A stretch of DNA of 64,000 nucleotides from Streptomyces sp. CG1 (GCF_041080625.1 NZ_CP163518.1:8115501-8179500); one strand, 5' to 3'. Positions 11,480 through 21,903 are shown, counted from the first letter of the stretch. Notes: a model not told the origin generated them from the letters alone. Made by a program: numbers and translations.

Positions 11480-12729
11480 GAAGGCGGTGCGGTACGGCTC
11501 CTTGCGAGGGTGGTGGTGCGTTTGGTGGTGCCGGTCCTCTGGCCGACGGACTGCAGCGCCCCTTCGAGCGCGAACGTGGCCGCACCGAGGGACACCGGGT
11601 CGGTGGGGATCGGGGAGAGGACGATCTCGGTGGCGGCGAGCGGGCGGCGCAGCGCGTGCCGGGCGACGGCCTGGCGGACCTCGCCGAGCAGCGGCTCGCC
11701 CAGCCGGGCGGCGACCCAGCTGCTGAGCACGACCACTTTGGGGTTGAGCAGGTTGATCAGGTCGGAGATACCGGCGCCCAGGTACCGCGCGGTGTCCCGG
11801 ACCACCTTGACCGCCACCGGGTCGCCCGCGGCGACGGCGCCGGCCAGCGCGTCCACGGTGGCCGTCTGGTCCTCGGGGTGTAACAAGGGGGAGCGCGGGC
11901 TCAGTTCGCGTAGATTCTGCATGATGCCTGGCGCACCGACATACGTCTCGACACAGCCGTGGTTGCCGCAGTGGCACAGCCGCCCGTCCAGCACGAGCGT
12001 GGTGTGACCCCACTCGCCGGCGCTGTTGCTCACGCCCCGGTGCAGTCCGCCGCCGAGGGCGAGACCGGCGCCGACCCCCGTGCCCAGATTGACCACGACC
12101 GCGTCCCCGCGGCCCCGCGCGGCCCCGAACCACAGCTCGGCCACCGCGCATGCGCGCAGCGGATTGTCCAAGTGCAGTGGATACGCGATGTGTTCGGAGA
12201 GCAGATCGAGCAACGGTACGTCGTGCCAGTCCCAGTTGGGCGCGTACTCGGCGACGCCGGTGTCCCGGTCCACCTGGCCCGGGACGCTCACCCCGACGCC
12301 GAGCACCCGGGCCGCCTCGACGCCGGCCTGCGCCACCACCGAGCCGACGGCGGCGGCGACATGACCGACCACCTGCTCCGGGCGGCTCTCGCCGGGCCGC
12401 ATGTCCTCGTCGGCGCGGGCCAGCACGTTCAACGCCAGGTCGAACAGCTCGACATGGACGTAGGTCTCCGCGATGTCGACGCCGATCAACGCGCCCCCCG
12501 ACGCGTTGACGGCCACCAGGCCCCGGGGCCGGCCGCCGGCCGAGTCCTCGAAACCCACCTCGGTGATCATGCGGAGCTCCAGCAGCTCACCGACCAGCGT
12601 GGCGACCGTGGCCAGGCTCAGCCCGGTGGCGGCGGCCAGCTCCTGCCGGGAGGTGGGAGACTCGGCGATGATCTCGCGCAGCACCTCGTAGCGGTTCGCG
12701 GTGCGGATGTCACGTGATGTGCGCTTCAC
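11476..12729 (-). CDS. ROK family transcriptional repressor
   Basis: A 417-residue regulator. Residues about 5-65 are a winged helix-turn-helix (SRQELAAATGLSLATVATLV), followed by a ROK sugar-kinase-like domain with GVDIAETYVHVEL, the GTGVGAGL phosphate region and the zinc motif CHCGNHGCVE. The GTG at 12729 is chosen because GGAGGGG lies 7 bases upstream; an ATG 33 bases earlier lacks this. ROK repressors release DNA on binding a sugar or sugar phosphate. Its gene leads a two-gene unit with the galactanase (4-base overlap) and lies next to a sugar importer, so it most likely controls this locus. C-terminus is Thr/Arg-rich, beyond the usual ROK end. Confidence 0.9.
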   Translation of the reverse strand: MKRTSRDIRTANRYEVLREIIAESPTSRQELAAATGLSLATVATLVGELLELRMITEVGFEDSAGGRPRGLVAVNASGGALIGVDIAETYVHVELFDLALNVLARADEDMRPGESRPEQVVGHVAAAVGSVVAQAGVEAARVLGVGVSVPGQVDRDTGVAEYAPNWDWHDVPLLDLLSEHIAYPLHLDNPLRACAVAELWFGAARGRGDAVVVNLGTGVGAGLALGGGLHRGVSNSAGEWGHTTLVLDGRLCHCGNHGCVETYVGAPGIMQNLRELSPRSPLLHPEDQTATVDALAGAVAAGDPVAVKVVRDTARYLGAGISDLINLLNPKVVVLSSWVAARLGEPLLGEVRQAVARHALRRPLAATEIVLSPIPTDPVSLGAATFALEGALQSVGQRTGTTKRTTTLARSRTAPPS

Positions 12730-12832
12730 GAGGCTGCCCCTCCGATCCCATCCCCGTCCCATCCCGTCCAGGCCAGGCCGGGCCGGGCCTACGACGGCAC
12801 CGGCGCGGACGCCAGGCTATGGGCTGGGAGTT

Positions 12833-12849
12833 GCTTTCGACAAGGGGTT
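12833..12849 (-). promoter_or_regulatory. Candidate ROK-locus operator/promoter element
   Basis: Minus-strand reading AACCCCTTGTCGAAAGC, about 104 bases before the ROK start codon. It matches 9472-9487 upstream of the ABC operon over AACCCCTTG and the following GAA. Two copies only, so the assignment is tentative. Confidence 0.35.
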
Positions 12850-12912
12850 AGGAAAGGGGCTGGAGAAAGTGCCCCGGCACCGGAGGGCCGCTGCTGGGCC
12901 GACGCAAGGCGG

Positions 12913-14322
<1,410 letters not shown>

Positions 14323-14362
14323 TCAGTGGCCTGATGAATGCGATATCGGTACCTTTCGCTCC

Positions 14363-15037
14363 ATGACTCAGGAACCGCTTCCCGCCCGGCTGCCCGTCAC
14401 CGACCGCACCCGCCACCGCAGGCTGCGCGAACAGGGCAGCCTGGAGCGGGCGGAGCTGGAGGCGATCCTCGACGCCGCTTTCGTCTGTCATCTCGGTGTG
14501 CTGGTCGACGGGCGGCCGGTCGTCGTACCGACGGTGTACGGACGGGACGAGCGGTGGCTGTATCTGCACGGGTCCGTGGCCGGCCGCAGCCTCGCCGGTG
14601 ACACCCCGGTGTGCGTGACCGTGACCCATGTCGACGGGCTCGTGCTCGCCCGGTCCGTCTTCGAGCACGGCGTCAACTACCGCAGTGCCATGATCCACGG
14701 CACGGCCCGCAAGGTCACCGACCCCGACGAGAAGCCGGCGGGCCTGCGCCTGCTGACCGAGCACTCCGCGCCGGGCCAGTGGTCGTACGCCCGCCGCCCC
14801 AGCCGCAAGGAACTGGCCGCCACCACCCTCCTCGCCCTCTCCCTGGAGGAGGCCTCCGTCAAGATCCGCACCGGCGCCCCGGACGACGGCGACGGACCCG
14901 ACGCGGACCTCGGCCTGTGGGCCGGTGTCCTGCCGCTGACCACGGTCTGGGGCACCCCGGAGCCCGACCCGGCGCTGCCGGCCGGGACCGCCGTACCAGA
15001 ACACATCGCGCGCCGTGCGGGGACCCGGCACGACTGA
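14363..15037 (+). CDS. Pyridoxamine 5'-phosphate oxidase-related, FMN-binding protein
   Basis: A 224-residue split-barrel flavoprotein. FVCHLGVLVDGRPVVVPT and WLYLHGS are the FMN-binding strands seen in the family often annotated as nitroimidazole-resistance-like or PPOx-class proteins. The ATG at 14363 begins MTQEPLPARL; the much longer open frame upstream crosses the divergent gene and is rejected. No strong Shine-Dalgarno is visible. Possible roles are reduction of small electrophiles or FMN/F420 handling; the sequence does not decide. The next gene, a radical SAM protein, begins 58 bases downstream and may be cotranscribed. Confidence 0.8.
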   Translation: MTQEPLPARLPVTDRTRHRRLREQGSLERAELEAILDAAFVCHLGVLVDGRPVVVPTVYGRDERWLYLHGSVAGRSLAGDTPVCVTVTHVDGLVLARSVFEHGVNYRSAMIHGTARKVTDPDEKPAGLRLLTEHSAPGQWSYARRPSRKELAATTLLALSLEEASVKIRTGAPDDGDGPDADLGLWAGVLPLTTVWGTPEPDPALPAGTAVPEHIARRAGTRHD

Positions 15038-15095
15038 GCCGCAGACGGGGGCATACGGTGTGAGACGTACGCCTGAGCCGGGAGGAGACAGACGG

Positions 15096-16427
15096 ATGGG
15101 CAGTCGTACCGCGCTGGTCGAGGATCTGATGGAGCGCTTCCCGCAAGTGCCGAGGGAAGCCGTCTTCAAGGAGGACCTGCTCCGCGGCGGCGTCGCCTTC
15201 GACCCGTCCGCCCTCAGCGACAACGAGAGCGGTGAGGTCAAGCCGAAGTCGTACTTCATCTTCTCCTTCGACCACGGCACCCTGCCCGAGCTGGGCGAGG
15301 CCGCGCTGCGCCGGCCCCCGGAGGAGATCATCCTCACCGGTGGCCCGTACGACCTGCGCCGCACCGTCGTCTCCGTACGGGTGAACCCGGCCTCGCCGTA
15401 CCGGGTGGCCGCCGACGACGAGGGACTGCTCGGGCTCTACCTCGACGGAAAGCGCATCGCGGACGTCGGGGTGCCGCCCATGCCGGAGTACTACCGGCAC
15501 ACCCTCTCCAACGGGAAGTCCGTGATGGAGGTGGCCCCGACCATCCAGTGGGGCTACCTGATCTACCTCACCGTCTTCCGGGTCTGCCAGTACTTCGGCG
15601 CCAAGGAGGAGTGCCAGTACTGCGACATCAACCACAACTGGCGCCAGCACAAGGCGGCCGGGCGGCCGTACACCGGCGTGAAGGACGTCGAGGAGGTGCT
15701 GGAGGCCCTCGAGATCATCGACCGGTACGACACCCAGAAGGCCTCCACCGCGTACACGCTGACCGGCGGCGCGATCACCAAGACGGTCGCCGGGCGCGAC
15801 GAGGCCGACTTCTACGGCCACTACGCCAAGGCGATCGAGGAGCGCTTCCCGGGCCGGTGGATCGGCAAGGTCGTGGCCCAGGCGCTGCCGCGCGACGACG
15901 TCCAGCGGTTCAAGGACTACGGCGTGCAGATCTACCACCCCAACTTCGAGGTGTGGGACCGCCGGCTGTTCGAGCTGTACTGCCCGGGCAAGGAGCGGTA
16001 CGTCGGCCGCGACGAGTGGCACAAGCGGATCCTGGACTCCGCCGAGGTGTTCGGCGCGCGCAATGTGATCCCCAACTTCGTGGCGGGCGTGGAGATGGCC
16101 GAGCCGTTCGGGTTCACGACGGTGGACGAGGCGATCGCGTCGACCACCGAGGGGCTGCGCTTCTTCATGTCGCACGGCATCACGCCGCGCTTCACCACCT
16201 GGTGCCCGGAGCCCACCACGCCGCTCGGCAAGGCCAACCCGCAGGGTGCGCCGCTGGAGTACCACATCCGGCTGCTCCAGGCCTATCGCCAGACGATGGA
16301 CGACTTCGGGCTCTCCTCGCCGCCCGGTTACGGCCCGCCCGGACCCGGCCGCGCGGTCTTCTCCGTCAGCTCCTTCATGGACAGCCTGCCCGCGGGCGAA
16401 CCCACGGAGGCGCCGGGCCAGGTGTGA
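15096..16427 (+). CDS. Radical SAM protein with non-canonical CX8CX2C cluster motif
   Basis: A 443-residue cytoplasmic protein. The ATG at 15096 has GGAGGAG 8 bases upstream. Near residues 167-181 it reads VCQYFGAKEECQYCD: the last two cysteines are the usual CX2C, but the first is eight residues before the second instead of three. YTLTGGAI and the following barrel pattern (GRWIGKVVAQALPRDD, VIPNFVAGVEM) fit a radical SAM TIM barrel. The family is common in actinobacteria and cyanobacteria, but its reaction is, to my knowledge, not established. CX9CX2C spacing is known from Elp3, so altered spacing need not abolish the cluster. No peptide precursor is recognised nearby. Confidence 0.75.
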   Translation: MGSRTALVEDLMERFPQVPREAVFKEDLLRGGVAFDPSALSDNESGEVKPKSYFIFSFDHGTLPELGEAALRRPPEEIILTGGPYDLRRTVVSVRVNPASPYRVAADDEGLLGLYLDGKRIADVGVPPMPEYYRHTLSNGKSVMEVAPTIQWGYLIYLTVFRVCQYFGAKEECQYCDINHNWRQHKAAGRPYTGVKDVEEVLEALEIIDRYDTQKASTAYTLTGGAITKTVAGRDEADFYGHYAKAIEERFPGRWIGKVVAQALPRDDVQRFKDYGVQIYHPNFEVWDRRLFELYCPGKERYVGRDEWHKRILDSAEVFGARNVIPNFVAGVEMAEPFGFTTVDEAIASTTEGLRFFMSHGITPRFTTWCPEPTTPLGKANPQGAPLEYHIRLLQAYRQTMDDFGLSSPPGYGPPGPGRAVFSVSSFMDSLPAGEPTEAPGQV

Positions 16428-16680
16428 TCCCGCACGGTCGCGCATCGGTTCGGCGGGACGGTGAGCGGAACGGCGCCTGCATCCGTACAGGCGTACAGGA
16501 GAGCGGAGTCATGGGCTCGTCGCATCACGCATCCGCGTCACCACCAACGGTAACCGGATCTGAACAGGGCGCTTGTCAGTTGTGTCGAGAGCGTGAAAGG
16601 CTCTGTGCACTGCCGCGAGGTTCCCTTTAACTCCCTTTCTTCAGTGGTGAGTTGACCTCGCTCGTGGATGCAGGAGTCCC

Positions 16681-18189
16681 ATGCCCGACCTGCCGACCCC
16701 TCAGGACGCCACCGAGGCCGCGCTGTTCGCGGAGGGCTGGGACGCGGTGCTCAGCTACGCGGACCTGTGCACCTCCGGGTCCCAGACGGCCCATCAGCTG
16801 GCCACCGAGGCCTTCACACTCGGCATGCGCGAGGTCCGCGCCGCCGCGCGCACCCACGTGCGGGGCGCGGGCCGCCGTACCGCACGGCTGCCCACCATCC
16901 CGGCGCTGCTCACCGCCGTACGCGACACCGCCGCCGCCTGGGAGGCCGAGGGGCAGGGGCACAAGCTCGACCCCGACCTCAGGCTGTGGCTCAACTCCGG
17001 CACCGCCGCCCGCTATACGGGCCGGCCGCTGGAGCGTCCGGTCGCGCTGCGCGGTCTGAGGGACATGCAGGAGGCCGACGCCGCGCTGCTGTGGCTGGCC
17101 GAGGTGGAGTCCCTGCCCCTGCCCGCCGTCGCCCGCCGGCTCGGCCTGGACCCGGCCACCGTCGCCGGCGAACTCGAACAGGTCCGCACCCTGTTCCGGG
17201 ACCGCTGCCACCGCGCCCACCTCGACAGCCCGCTGGACGCGCGGTGCCGCTCCTACGCCCGGCTGCTGGACGCGGTCACCCGCTCGCCGGCCGCCGACAC
17301 CCCCGACGACCTCTCCCGGCACCTCGCGACCTGTGTACGGTGCGCCGAGGCCGCCGCCTGTCTGCGCCTGCACGGCGGCGGGCTGCCCGCCGCGCTGGCC
17401 GGCGGGGTGATCGGCTGGGGCGGCCTCGCCTACCTGGAACGCCGGCGCCGCGCCGCCGAGGTCCGCCTCGGCGCGGGCCGCCCCACCGGCGCCGCGCCCG
17501 GCCCCGGCCCGGACCCCGGCGATCAGGAGGAGGGCACCGGCCGCAGCCGCGTCCTGCGTGGCGGCCTGCTCGCGGCGGCCGTGCTGCTGTCGGCGCTGGC
17601 GCTCGGCGTGTCGATGATGCCGTTCGGCGGCTCCGGCGGCGATGCCGCAGCCGCCCGCGACGACACCGCCACCGCCCACGACGACAGCCGGCCGGTCGCC
17701 GACCCCGGCATCCCCACGGCCCGGAAGCCCGCCTCGCCGACGGCACCCGCCATCACCCCCTCCGCGGCGCGCACGACGGCCGGCTCCGACCGCAGGAAGA
17801 CCGACCCCGAACCACAGGGCACCTCCTCGGCCACGCCCGAGCCCGGCCCCGGCAGCACCGGCGCCGCTCCCGCCGCGCCCTGCCGCGCCGCCTACCACCT
17901 CGTCAACCAATGGCCCGACGGCTTCCAGGCCACGGTCACCGTCACCACCGACCGGCCCCTCACCGGCTGGAACGTGTCCTGGGCCTTCCGCGACGGCCAG
18001 CAGATCGGCCAGATGTGGGACGCCACCGCCCAGCAGGACGGCTCCCGCGTCACCGCCACCGCCGCCGACTACAACAAGACCGTCGCCGCACACGGCACCC
18101 TGTCCTTCGGCTTCCTCGCCACCTGGCAGGACAAGAACCGGGCGCCGGACTCCTTCACCCTCAACGGGGCGTCCTGCACGGCTGGTTGA
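16681..18189 (+). CDS. Sigma-like / zinc anti-sigma-like transmembrane protein with extracellular CBM2 module
   Basis: A 502-residue fusion. Residues 1-180 resemble sigma-70 family regions: helical N-terminus, then a region-4-like HTH (AVARRLGLDPATVAGELEQ, about 149-167). HLATCVRC at 214-221 is the HX3CX2C motif of zinc-binding anti-sigma domains. Residues 293-312 form one transmembrane helix. A Pro/Thr/Ala-rich linker (about 320-395) leads to a carbohydrate-binding module family 2 (about 400-502) with conserved WPDGFQATVTV and TGWNVSWAF. Topology should put the CBM2 outside and the HTH inside. This layout suggests sensing of cellulose or chitin coupled to transcription. GGAG lies 5 bases before the ATG. 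Homologues exist in Streptomyces; function is inference. Confidence 0.7.
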   Translation: MPDLPTPQDATEAALFAEGWDAVLSYADLCTSGSQTAHQLATEAFTLGMREVRAAARTHVRGAGRRTARLPTIPALLTAVRDTAAAWEAEGQGHKLDPDLRLWLNSGTAARYTGRPLERPVALRGLRDMQEADAALLWLAEVESLPLPAVARRLGLDPATVAGELEQVRTLFRDRCHRAHLDSPLDARCRSYARLLDAVTRSPAADTPDDLSRHLATCVRCAEAAACLRLHGGGLPAALAGGVIGWGGLAYLERRRRAAEVRLGAGRPTGAAPGPGPDPGDQEEGTGRSRVLRGGLLAAAVLLSALALGVSMMPFGGSGGDAAAARDDTATAHDDSRPVADPGIPTARKPASPTAPAITPSAARTTAGSDRRKTDPEPQGTSSATPEPGPGSTGAAPAAPCRAAYHLVNQWPDGFQATVTVTTDRPLTGWNVSWAFRDGQQIGQMWDATAQQDGSRVTATAADYNKTVAAHGTLSFGFLATWQDKNRAPDSFTLNGASCTAG

Positions 18190-18647
18190 GCCGCGGGTAC
18201 GGAGCTTCAGGGGCTGCCTTGACCTCCACCTCTGCTGTGTTCTCCGCGCGGGCTCCCTACGGCTGGGACGGGGTGAGACCGCGCGGGCGCAGGCGACGGC
18301 GGCGCGCGCGATGGTCTGTGCCTGTTCCACGCTGTTCCACACGGATCGGCAACGGCGGGTGTCCCAAGGCCGAGTAGTACGTCGGTACGTACGTGGTCAG
18401 GGAGCCGGAACAGCCCACGTCAGCTCTGGACACCGGCGAGGAGCCGTACCATCTCGCGCTTCTGGCTGAGCGGCCAAGGCTGCGCGGCTGCGCGACCGCC
18501 TCCGACGCGGACCACCGGTCTTGTCATCCTCTCATCCTCGGTCACAGTCTCCCGGCCCGTGGTGTGAGGGCGGCGCAACTGAAATTCCCACGCGGCCTAA
18601 CAGGTCGGAAACCGCCCGGCACGGCGGCCGGACTAGCTTCGTGACGT
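18190..18647. other. Intergenic stretch upstream of cvnA
   Basis: No gene is supported here. It contains palindromic ACGTACGT (18387-18394) within a short run of GTACGT repeats (about 18377-18394). The end near 18632 shows TAGCTT about 11 bases before the cvnA ATG, which would fit a -10 element for a leaderless or near-leaderless transcript. Confidence 0.4.
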
Positions 18648-20804
18648 ATGAAGGTGTGGGAGTCGGCACGGCCGCTGCTCGGCATGCTCGGCGCGATCGG
18701 CAAGGCCGGCGTGGGCAGGGGCGGTCCGGTGCGCCGCCACGGTGGCCCAACGCCTCCCGGCCGTCGGCCGGTACCTGGCTGGCGCAGCATCCGGGGCCGC
18801 GTGGCGGTGGTCATCGCGGTACCGATCTGCCTGCTGCTGGCCGTGGCCGGTCTCGCCGTACACAGTCGTGCCGAGGCCCTCGGCGATGCCCGGACGACCC
18901 GTGCCGAGGTCGGCCTCAGCCTGCGGGTTCAGGCCCTCGTGCACCAGCTGCAACGCGAACGTGGCCTGACCAATGGCCTGTTGGGCGGTGAGAAGGAGTT
19001 CCGTCCGGCGCTGTCCGCCACGCGCAAGCGCGTGGACACGGCGCTGGCCGGCATGCGCGACGACAACGCCGTCGAGGAGGTCGTCCGTCGGTACCTGGGG
19101 AGCCTCGCCGGCATCCGTGCCGCTGCCGACAGGAACACCGCAGACAGGAACACCGCAGACAGGAACACCGCCGACAGGGCTGCGACCCTCACCTTCTACA
19201 CCAGCGCCGTCGACGCCCTCAACGCCGTCGACCCGGTGACTGAGACCGCGACGCGCGCCGACCGCCGGCTGGCCAACGGGCTCGCGGCGTTGAGAGAGCT
19301 GGCCGCTGCCAAGGAATCCGTCGCTCTCGAACGCGGACTTCTCAACGGCGTGTTCGCCGAAGGCGCCTTCCACGGCCGCGAGTACCTCACCTTCACCGAG
19401 GTACGCGCCACCCGGGTCGCTGCCCTGGCCCGCTTCCGGCAGGTCACCACCGCATCCCAGAGCGCGGCGCTGAAGCACGCCTTCGCGACCGAGGACGCCC
19501 AACGCGCCACCGCCTACGAGAATCAGGCGGTCGACGCCGCCGACGGCTCCGCACTGCGTGCCGACGCCCGCACGTGGTGGGACGCGATGACCGTACTCGT
19601 CGACGATCTGTACGCCGTCCAGCAGTCGGTCGGTGACGATGTACGGGGCCGGGCCGACCGGCTCAGCCACGACGCCGAGACGGGCCTCGCCGCCTACCTC
19701 GGCGCGGGAACACTCGTGGCCGCGCTCCTCGCGGGCCTCGCCGCTTTCGCCTCCCGTTCTCTCACTCGCCCGCTCGGCGCGCTCGCCGAGGCCGCCCACG
19801 ACGTGGCACGACACCGGCTGCCCCAGGCCGTCACCCGTATCCAGCAGTCCCCGCCGGACCATGTGCAGCTCCTCCTGGCGGCGGACGCCCCGGACCACCC
19901 CGATGCGCACCTGCTGGGCGCCGCGGCGGAGATCACCGAGGTCGCAGCTTCCCTGCACCAGGTGGAACACACCGCCCTCCACCTCGCCGCCCAGCAGGCC
20001 GGCCTGCGCCGCAACACCACCGAATCGCTCGCCAATCTCGGCCGCCGCAACCAGAACCTCGTGCGTCGTCAGCTCCGGCTCATCACCCGCCTGGAACGGC
20101 AGGAACTCGACCCGGACGCCCTCGCCGAGCTCTTCGAGCTCGACCACCTCGCCACCCGTATGCGGCGCAACGCCGAAAACCTGCTGGTCCTGGCCGGACA
20201 GAATCCGCCGCGGCCCACGGCGGCACCGGCCGACGGCCTGGAAGTCGTCCAGGCGGCCGTGGCCGAGGTCGAGCAGTACCGGCGGGTGCTGATCGCGGCA
20301 GTGGAGCCGGTGCGGGTGCGCGGGCACGCCGTCGCCGACGTGGCTCACCTCCTTGCCGAACTCATCGAGAACGGGCTGATCTTCTCGCCACCGACCGAAC
20401 CGGTCGAGGTGCACGGCTGGTTCGACACCGAGGACGACACGTACTGCTTCGCGGTAGTCGACCACGGCGTCGGCATGTCCGAAGCCGACAAGGAACGTGC
20501 CCACGCCCGCTTCTCCGACTCCGGGGAGGAGGCTCTCCTCGCCGCGCCCACGCGGTTCCTCGGCCACCTCGTCATCGGCCGACTCGCCCAGCGCCTCGGT
20601 GACGGCACCCAGGTCCAGCTCTTCGACACCCCCGGTGGCGGCCTGTCCGCGCTCCTCGCCCTGCCCGGGCGCCTGCTCGCCCCCGCGCAGGCTCCCTCCG
20701 CCTCACTCCCGCCCGCCCGGTCCGCTGTGTCCTCCCTGCTCAACGGCTTCCGAGCAGGTGTCGCCCGGGCCGAAGCCCGAACCACTCAAGGAGCGTCATC
20801 GTGA
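18648..20804 (+). CDS. cvnA: Conservon sensor kinase-like protein CvnA (NIT sensor, HAMP, HATPase)
   Basis: A 718-residue membrane protein. Two transmembrane segments (about 49-70 and 345-367) enclose an extracytoplasmic NIT-type sensor domain (VHQLQRERGLTNGLL is a conserved piece). A HAMP linker, a helical region with HLATRMRRNAENLLVLAG, and a HATPase_c domain follow (N box AELIENGLIFSPP, G box VDHGVGM). Such proteins begin the conservons of Streptomyces, which signal through CvnB, CvnC and a CvnD GTPase. The next gene overlaps by 4 bases (GTGA). No Shine-Dalgarno precedes the ATG. Oddity: three tandem 15-bp units inside the sensor domain. Confidence 0.88.
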   Translation: MKVWESARPLLGMLGAIGKAGVGRGGPVRRHGGPTPPGRRPVPGWRSIRGRVAVVIAVPICLLLAVAGLAVHSRAEALGDARTTRAEVGLSLRVQALVHQLQRERGLTNGLLGGEKEFRPALSATRKRVDTALAGMRDDNAVEEVVRRYLGSLAGIRAAADRNTADRNTADRNTADRAATLTFYTSAVDALNAVDPVTETATRADRRLANGLAALRELAAAKESVALERGLLNGVFAEGAFHGREYLTFTEVRATRVAALARFRQVTTASQSAALKHAFATEDAQRATAYENQAVDAADGSALRADARTWWDAMTVLVDDLYAVQQSVGDDVRGRADRLSHDAETGLAAYLGAGTLVAALLAGLAAFASRSLTRPLGALAEAAHDVARHRLPQAVTRIQQSPPDHVQLLLAADAPDHPDAHLLGAAAEITEVAASLHQVEHTALHLAAQQAGLRRNTTESLANLGRRNQNLVRRQLRLITRLERQELDPDALAELFELDHLATRMRRNAENLLVLAGQNPPRPTAAPADGLEVVQAAVAEVEQYRRVLIAAVEPVRVRGHAVADVAHLLAELIENGLIFSPPTEPVEVHGWFDTEDDTYCFAVVDHGVGMSEADKERAHARFSDSGEEALLAAPTRFLGHLVIGRLAQRLGDGTQVQLFDTPGGGLSALLALPGRLLAPAQAPSASLPPARSAVSSLLNGFRAGVARAEARTTQGASS
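19128..19178 (+). repeat. 15-bp in-frame tandem repeat within cvnA
   Basis: Three consecutive 15-bp units GACAGGAACACCGCA/C and a partial fourth encode repeated D-R-N-T-A in the sensor domain. In-frame unit length means copy changes alter the protein by five residues without a frameshift. Confidence 0.85.
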
Positions 20805-21220
20805 CCACCGCCACCCAGAGTTTCGGCTGGCTCGTCTCGGAGTTCGTACGTACCGCCGACGGCGTCACCGACGCCGTCGCCGTCTCCTCCGACGGCCTGC
20901 TCATGGCCGCGTCGGACGGCCTTGGCCGAGACCGTGCCGACCATCTCGCCGCCGTCGTCTCCGGCATCACCAGCCTCGCCCAGAGCGCGGCAGAGGCACA
21001 CGGCTTCCACGGCATGAAACTCGTCATGATCGAAATGCTCGGGGGCTTCCTCATGGTCGGTCGCATCCGCGACGGAAGCTGCCTCGGCGTCCTGGCCACC
21101 GAGGGGTGCGACGTCGGTCTGGTCGGCTACGAAATGGCCGTCCTCGCCGACCGCGCCGGCGAACTGCTCACCCCGCAGTTGGTCCGCGAACTCCACTCCG
21201 CGCGCGTGGCCGCGCGATAG
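20801..21220 (+). CDS. cvnB: Roadblock/LC7 domain protein CvnB
   Basis: A 139-residue Roadblock/LC7 protein: SFGWLVSEFVRTADGVTDAVAVSSDGLLMAAS is split over the typical helix and first strands, and the remainder follows the family. CvnB proteins scaffold the CvnA sensor with the CvnD GTPase. It is translationally coupled to cvnA (GTGA). In a normal conservon cvnC (DUF742) and cvnD (GTPase) follow at once; neither is found here, and the sequence after the stop is debris. Confidence 0.88.
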   Translation: MTTATQSFGWLVSEFVRTADGVTDAVAVSSDGLLMAASDGLGRDRADHLAAVVSGITSLAQSAAEAHGFHGMKLVMIEMLGGFLMVGRIRDGSCLGVLATEGCDVGLVGYEMAVLADRAGELLTPQLVRELHSARVAAR

Positions 21221-21446
21221 TCGCGGCGCGCTCGTCGGCCTCGGGTTCCCAACAGTCTCGCACCAGCTGGCCGAGGTGGTTCAGGCCGAGGCCATCTCGC
21301 CCATCGATCTCACGCGTCAGCACGTCAGCACACGTCCGGCCGACCTTGAGGCACATGGGCTCGCGGTCACGCAGATCACGGACCCTCGTTCAGGCGCGGT
21401 CCGGGCAGTGCTGTCCGTGCCCCCGGCGGGAACGCTCGGCGGCCCC

Positions 21447-21745
21447 CGGAAGGAGACGTGGACGGCTGGGCCGCCGTGCACGCGGCCGACCTCGTCCCGG
21501 ACGGCAGCACCCACCTGAGCGTCGCCCGCGAACCGGACACCGCCGGCCGCCGGGACGAGGCCCCGCGGTGGGCGGAACGCGGCGTTGAGGAATCACCCGA
21601 CGACGTCATCCACCCCCGACATTGCCCTGATCGACTACCTCTGTGACCGTTACACCCGTGCCGACCGGCCCTTTGACGCCGTCGCCCTGCGCCGCGCCCA
21701 CTTCGCCGCCCGCCGCTCCCTGGCCGCTTACCGCCAGCAGTGCGG
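21447..21745 (+). pseudogene. Frameshifted fragment of a SWIM-domain gene (direct repeat copy 1)
   Basis: About 290 bases nearly identical to 37699-37990 inside the intact SWIM gene, in the same orientation. Both encode DGW(A/V)AVHAADL(V/A)PDGSTHLSVARE and continue through the Cys-containing IDYLCDRYTRA region. The copy has a 4-base insertion near 21607-21615 that shifts the frame, several substitutions, and no start or end of the gene. It is dead as a gene, but together with the intact copy it forms a long direct repeat around 22-37 kb. Confidence 0.85.
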
Positions 21746-21837
21746 TTCCTCGACCAGCAGAGCCTGTGACACCGAGCAACGCGTGCAACTCGCGTCGCTG
21801 GTCGTCGGTCAGCTCGACATGGAGGCATTCAGGGCAG

Positions 21838-21859
21838 GGCGTCCCTCCCAAGGGACGCC
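21838..21859. terminator. Short hairpin terminator downstream of the GerW-like gene
   Basis: A perfect 9-bp stem (21838-21846 with 21851-21859) with the 4-base loop CCCA, 45 bases beyond the GerW-like stop on the minus strand. Confidence 0.55.
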
Positions 21860-21903
21860 TACGCGACGCAGCCAACTTCACCGGATCCACGGACGCCCCT
21901 GCT

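Larger units (their letters stand above)
21221..21903. other. Decayed region after the truncated conservon
   Basis: No intact gene is visible. 21276-21446 keeps a short open stretch (PIDLTRQHVSTRPADLEAH) that I do not recognise. 21447-21745 is a damaged copy of part of the SWIM-domain gene at 36756-38438. Opposite strand 21740-21890 reads CPECLHVELTDDQRRELHAL, another unrecognised fragment. It marks a recombination scar. Confidence 0.6.

Noticed and set aside
9410..12007. Open frame of 865 codons opposite the galactanase and ROK genes
   Set aside because: Antisense shadow without recognisable domains; the minus-strand proteins are well supported.
12730..12762. Longer ROK start at the ATG at 12762
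   Set aside because: The GTG at 12729 has a strong GGAGGGG at ideal distance, whereas the extension contains that ribosome site as codons.
19128..19178. CRISPR-like array
   Set aside because: Adjacent 15-bp units without spacers, in frame within a sensor gene; no cas genes in the window.
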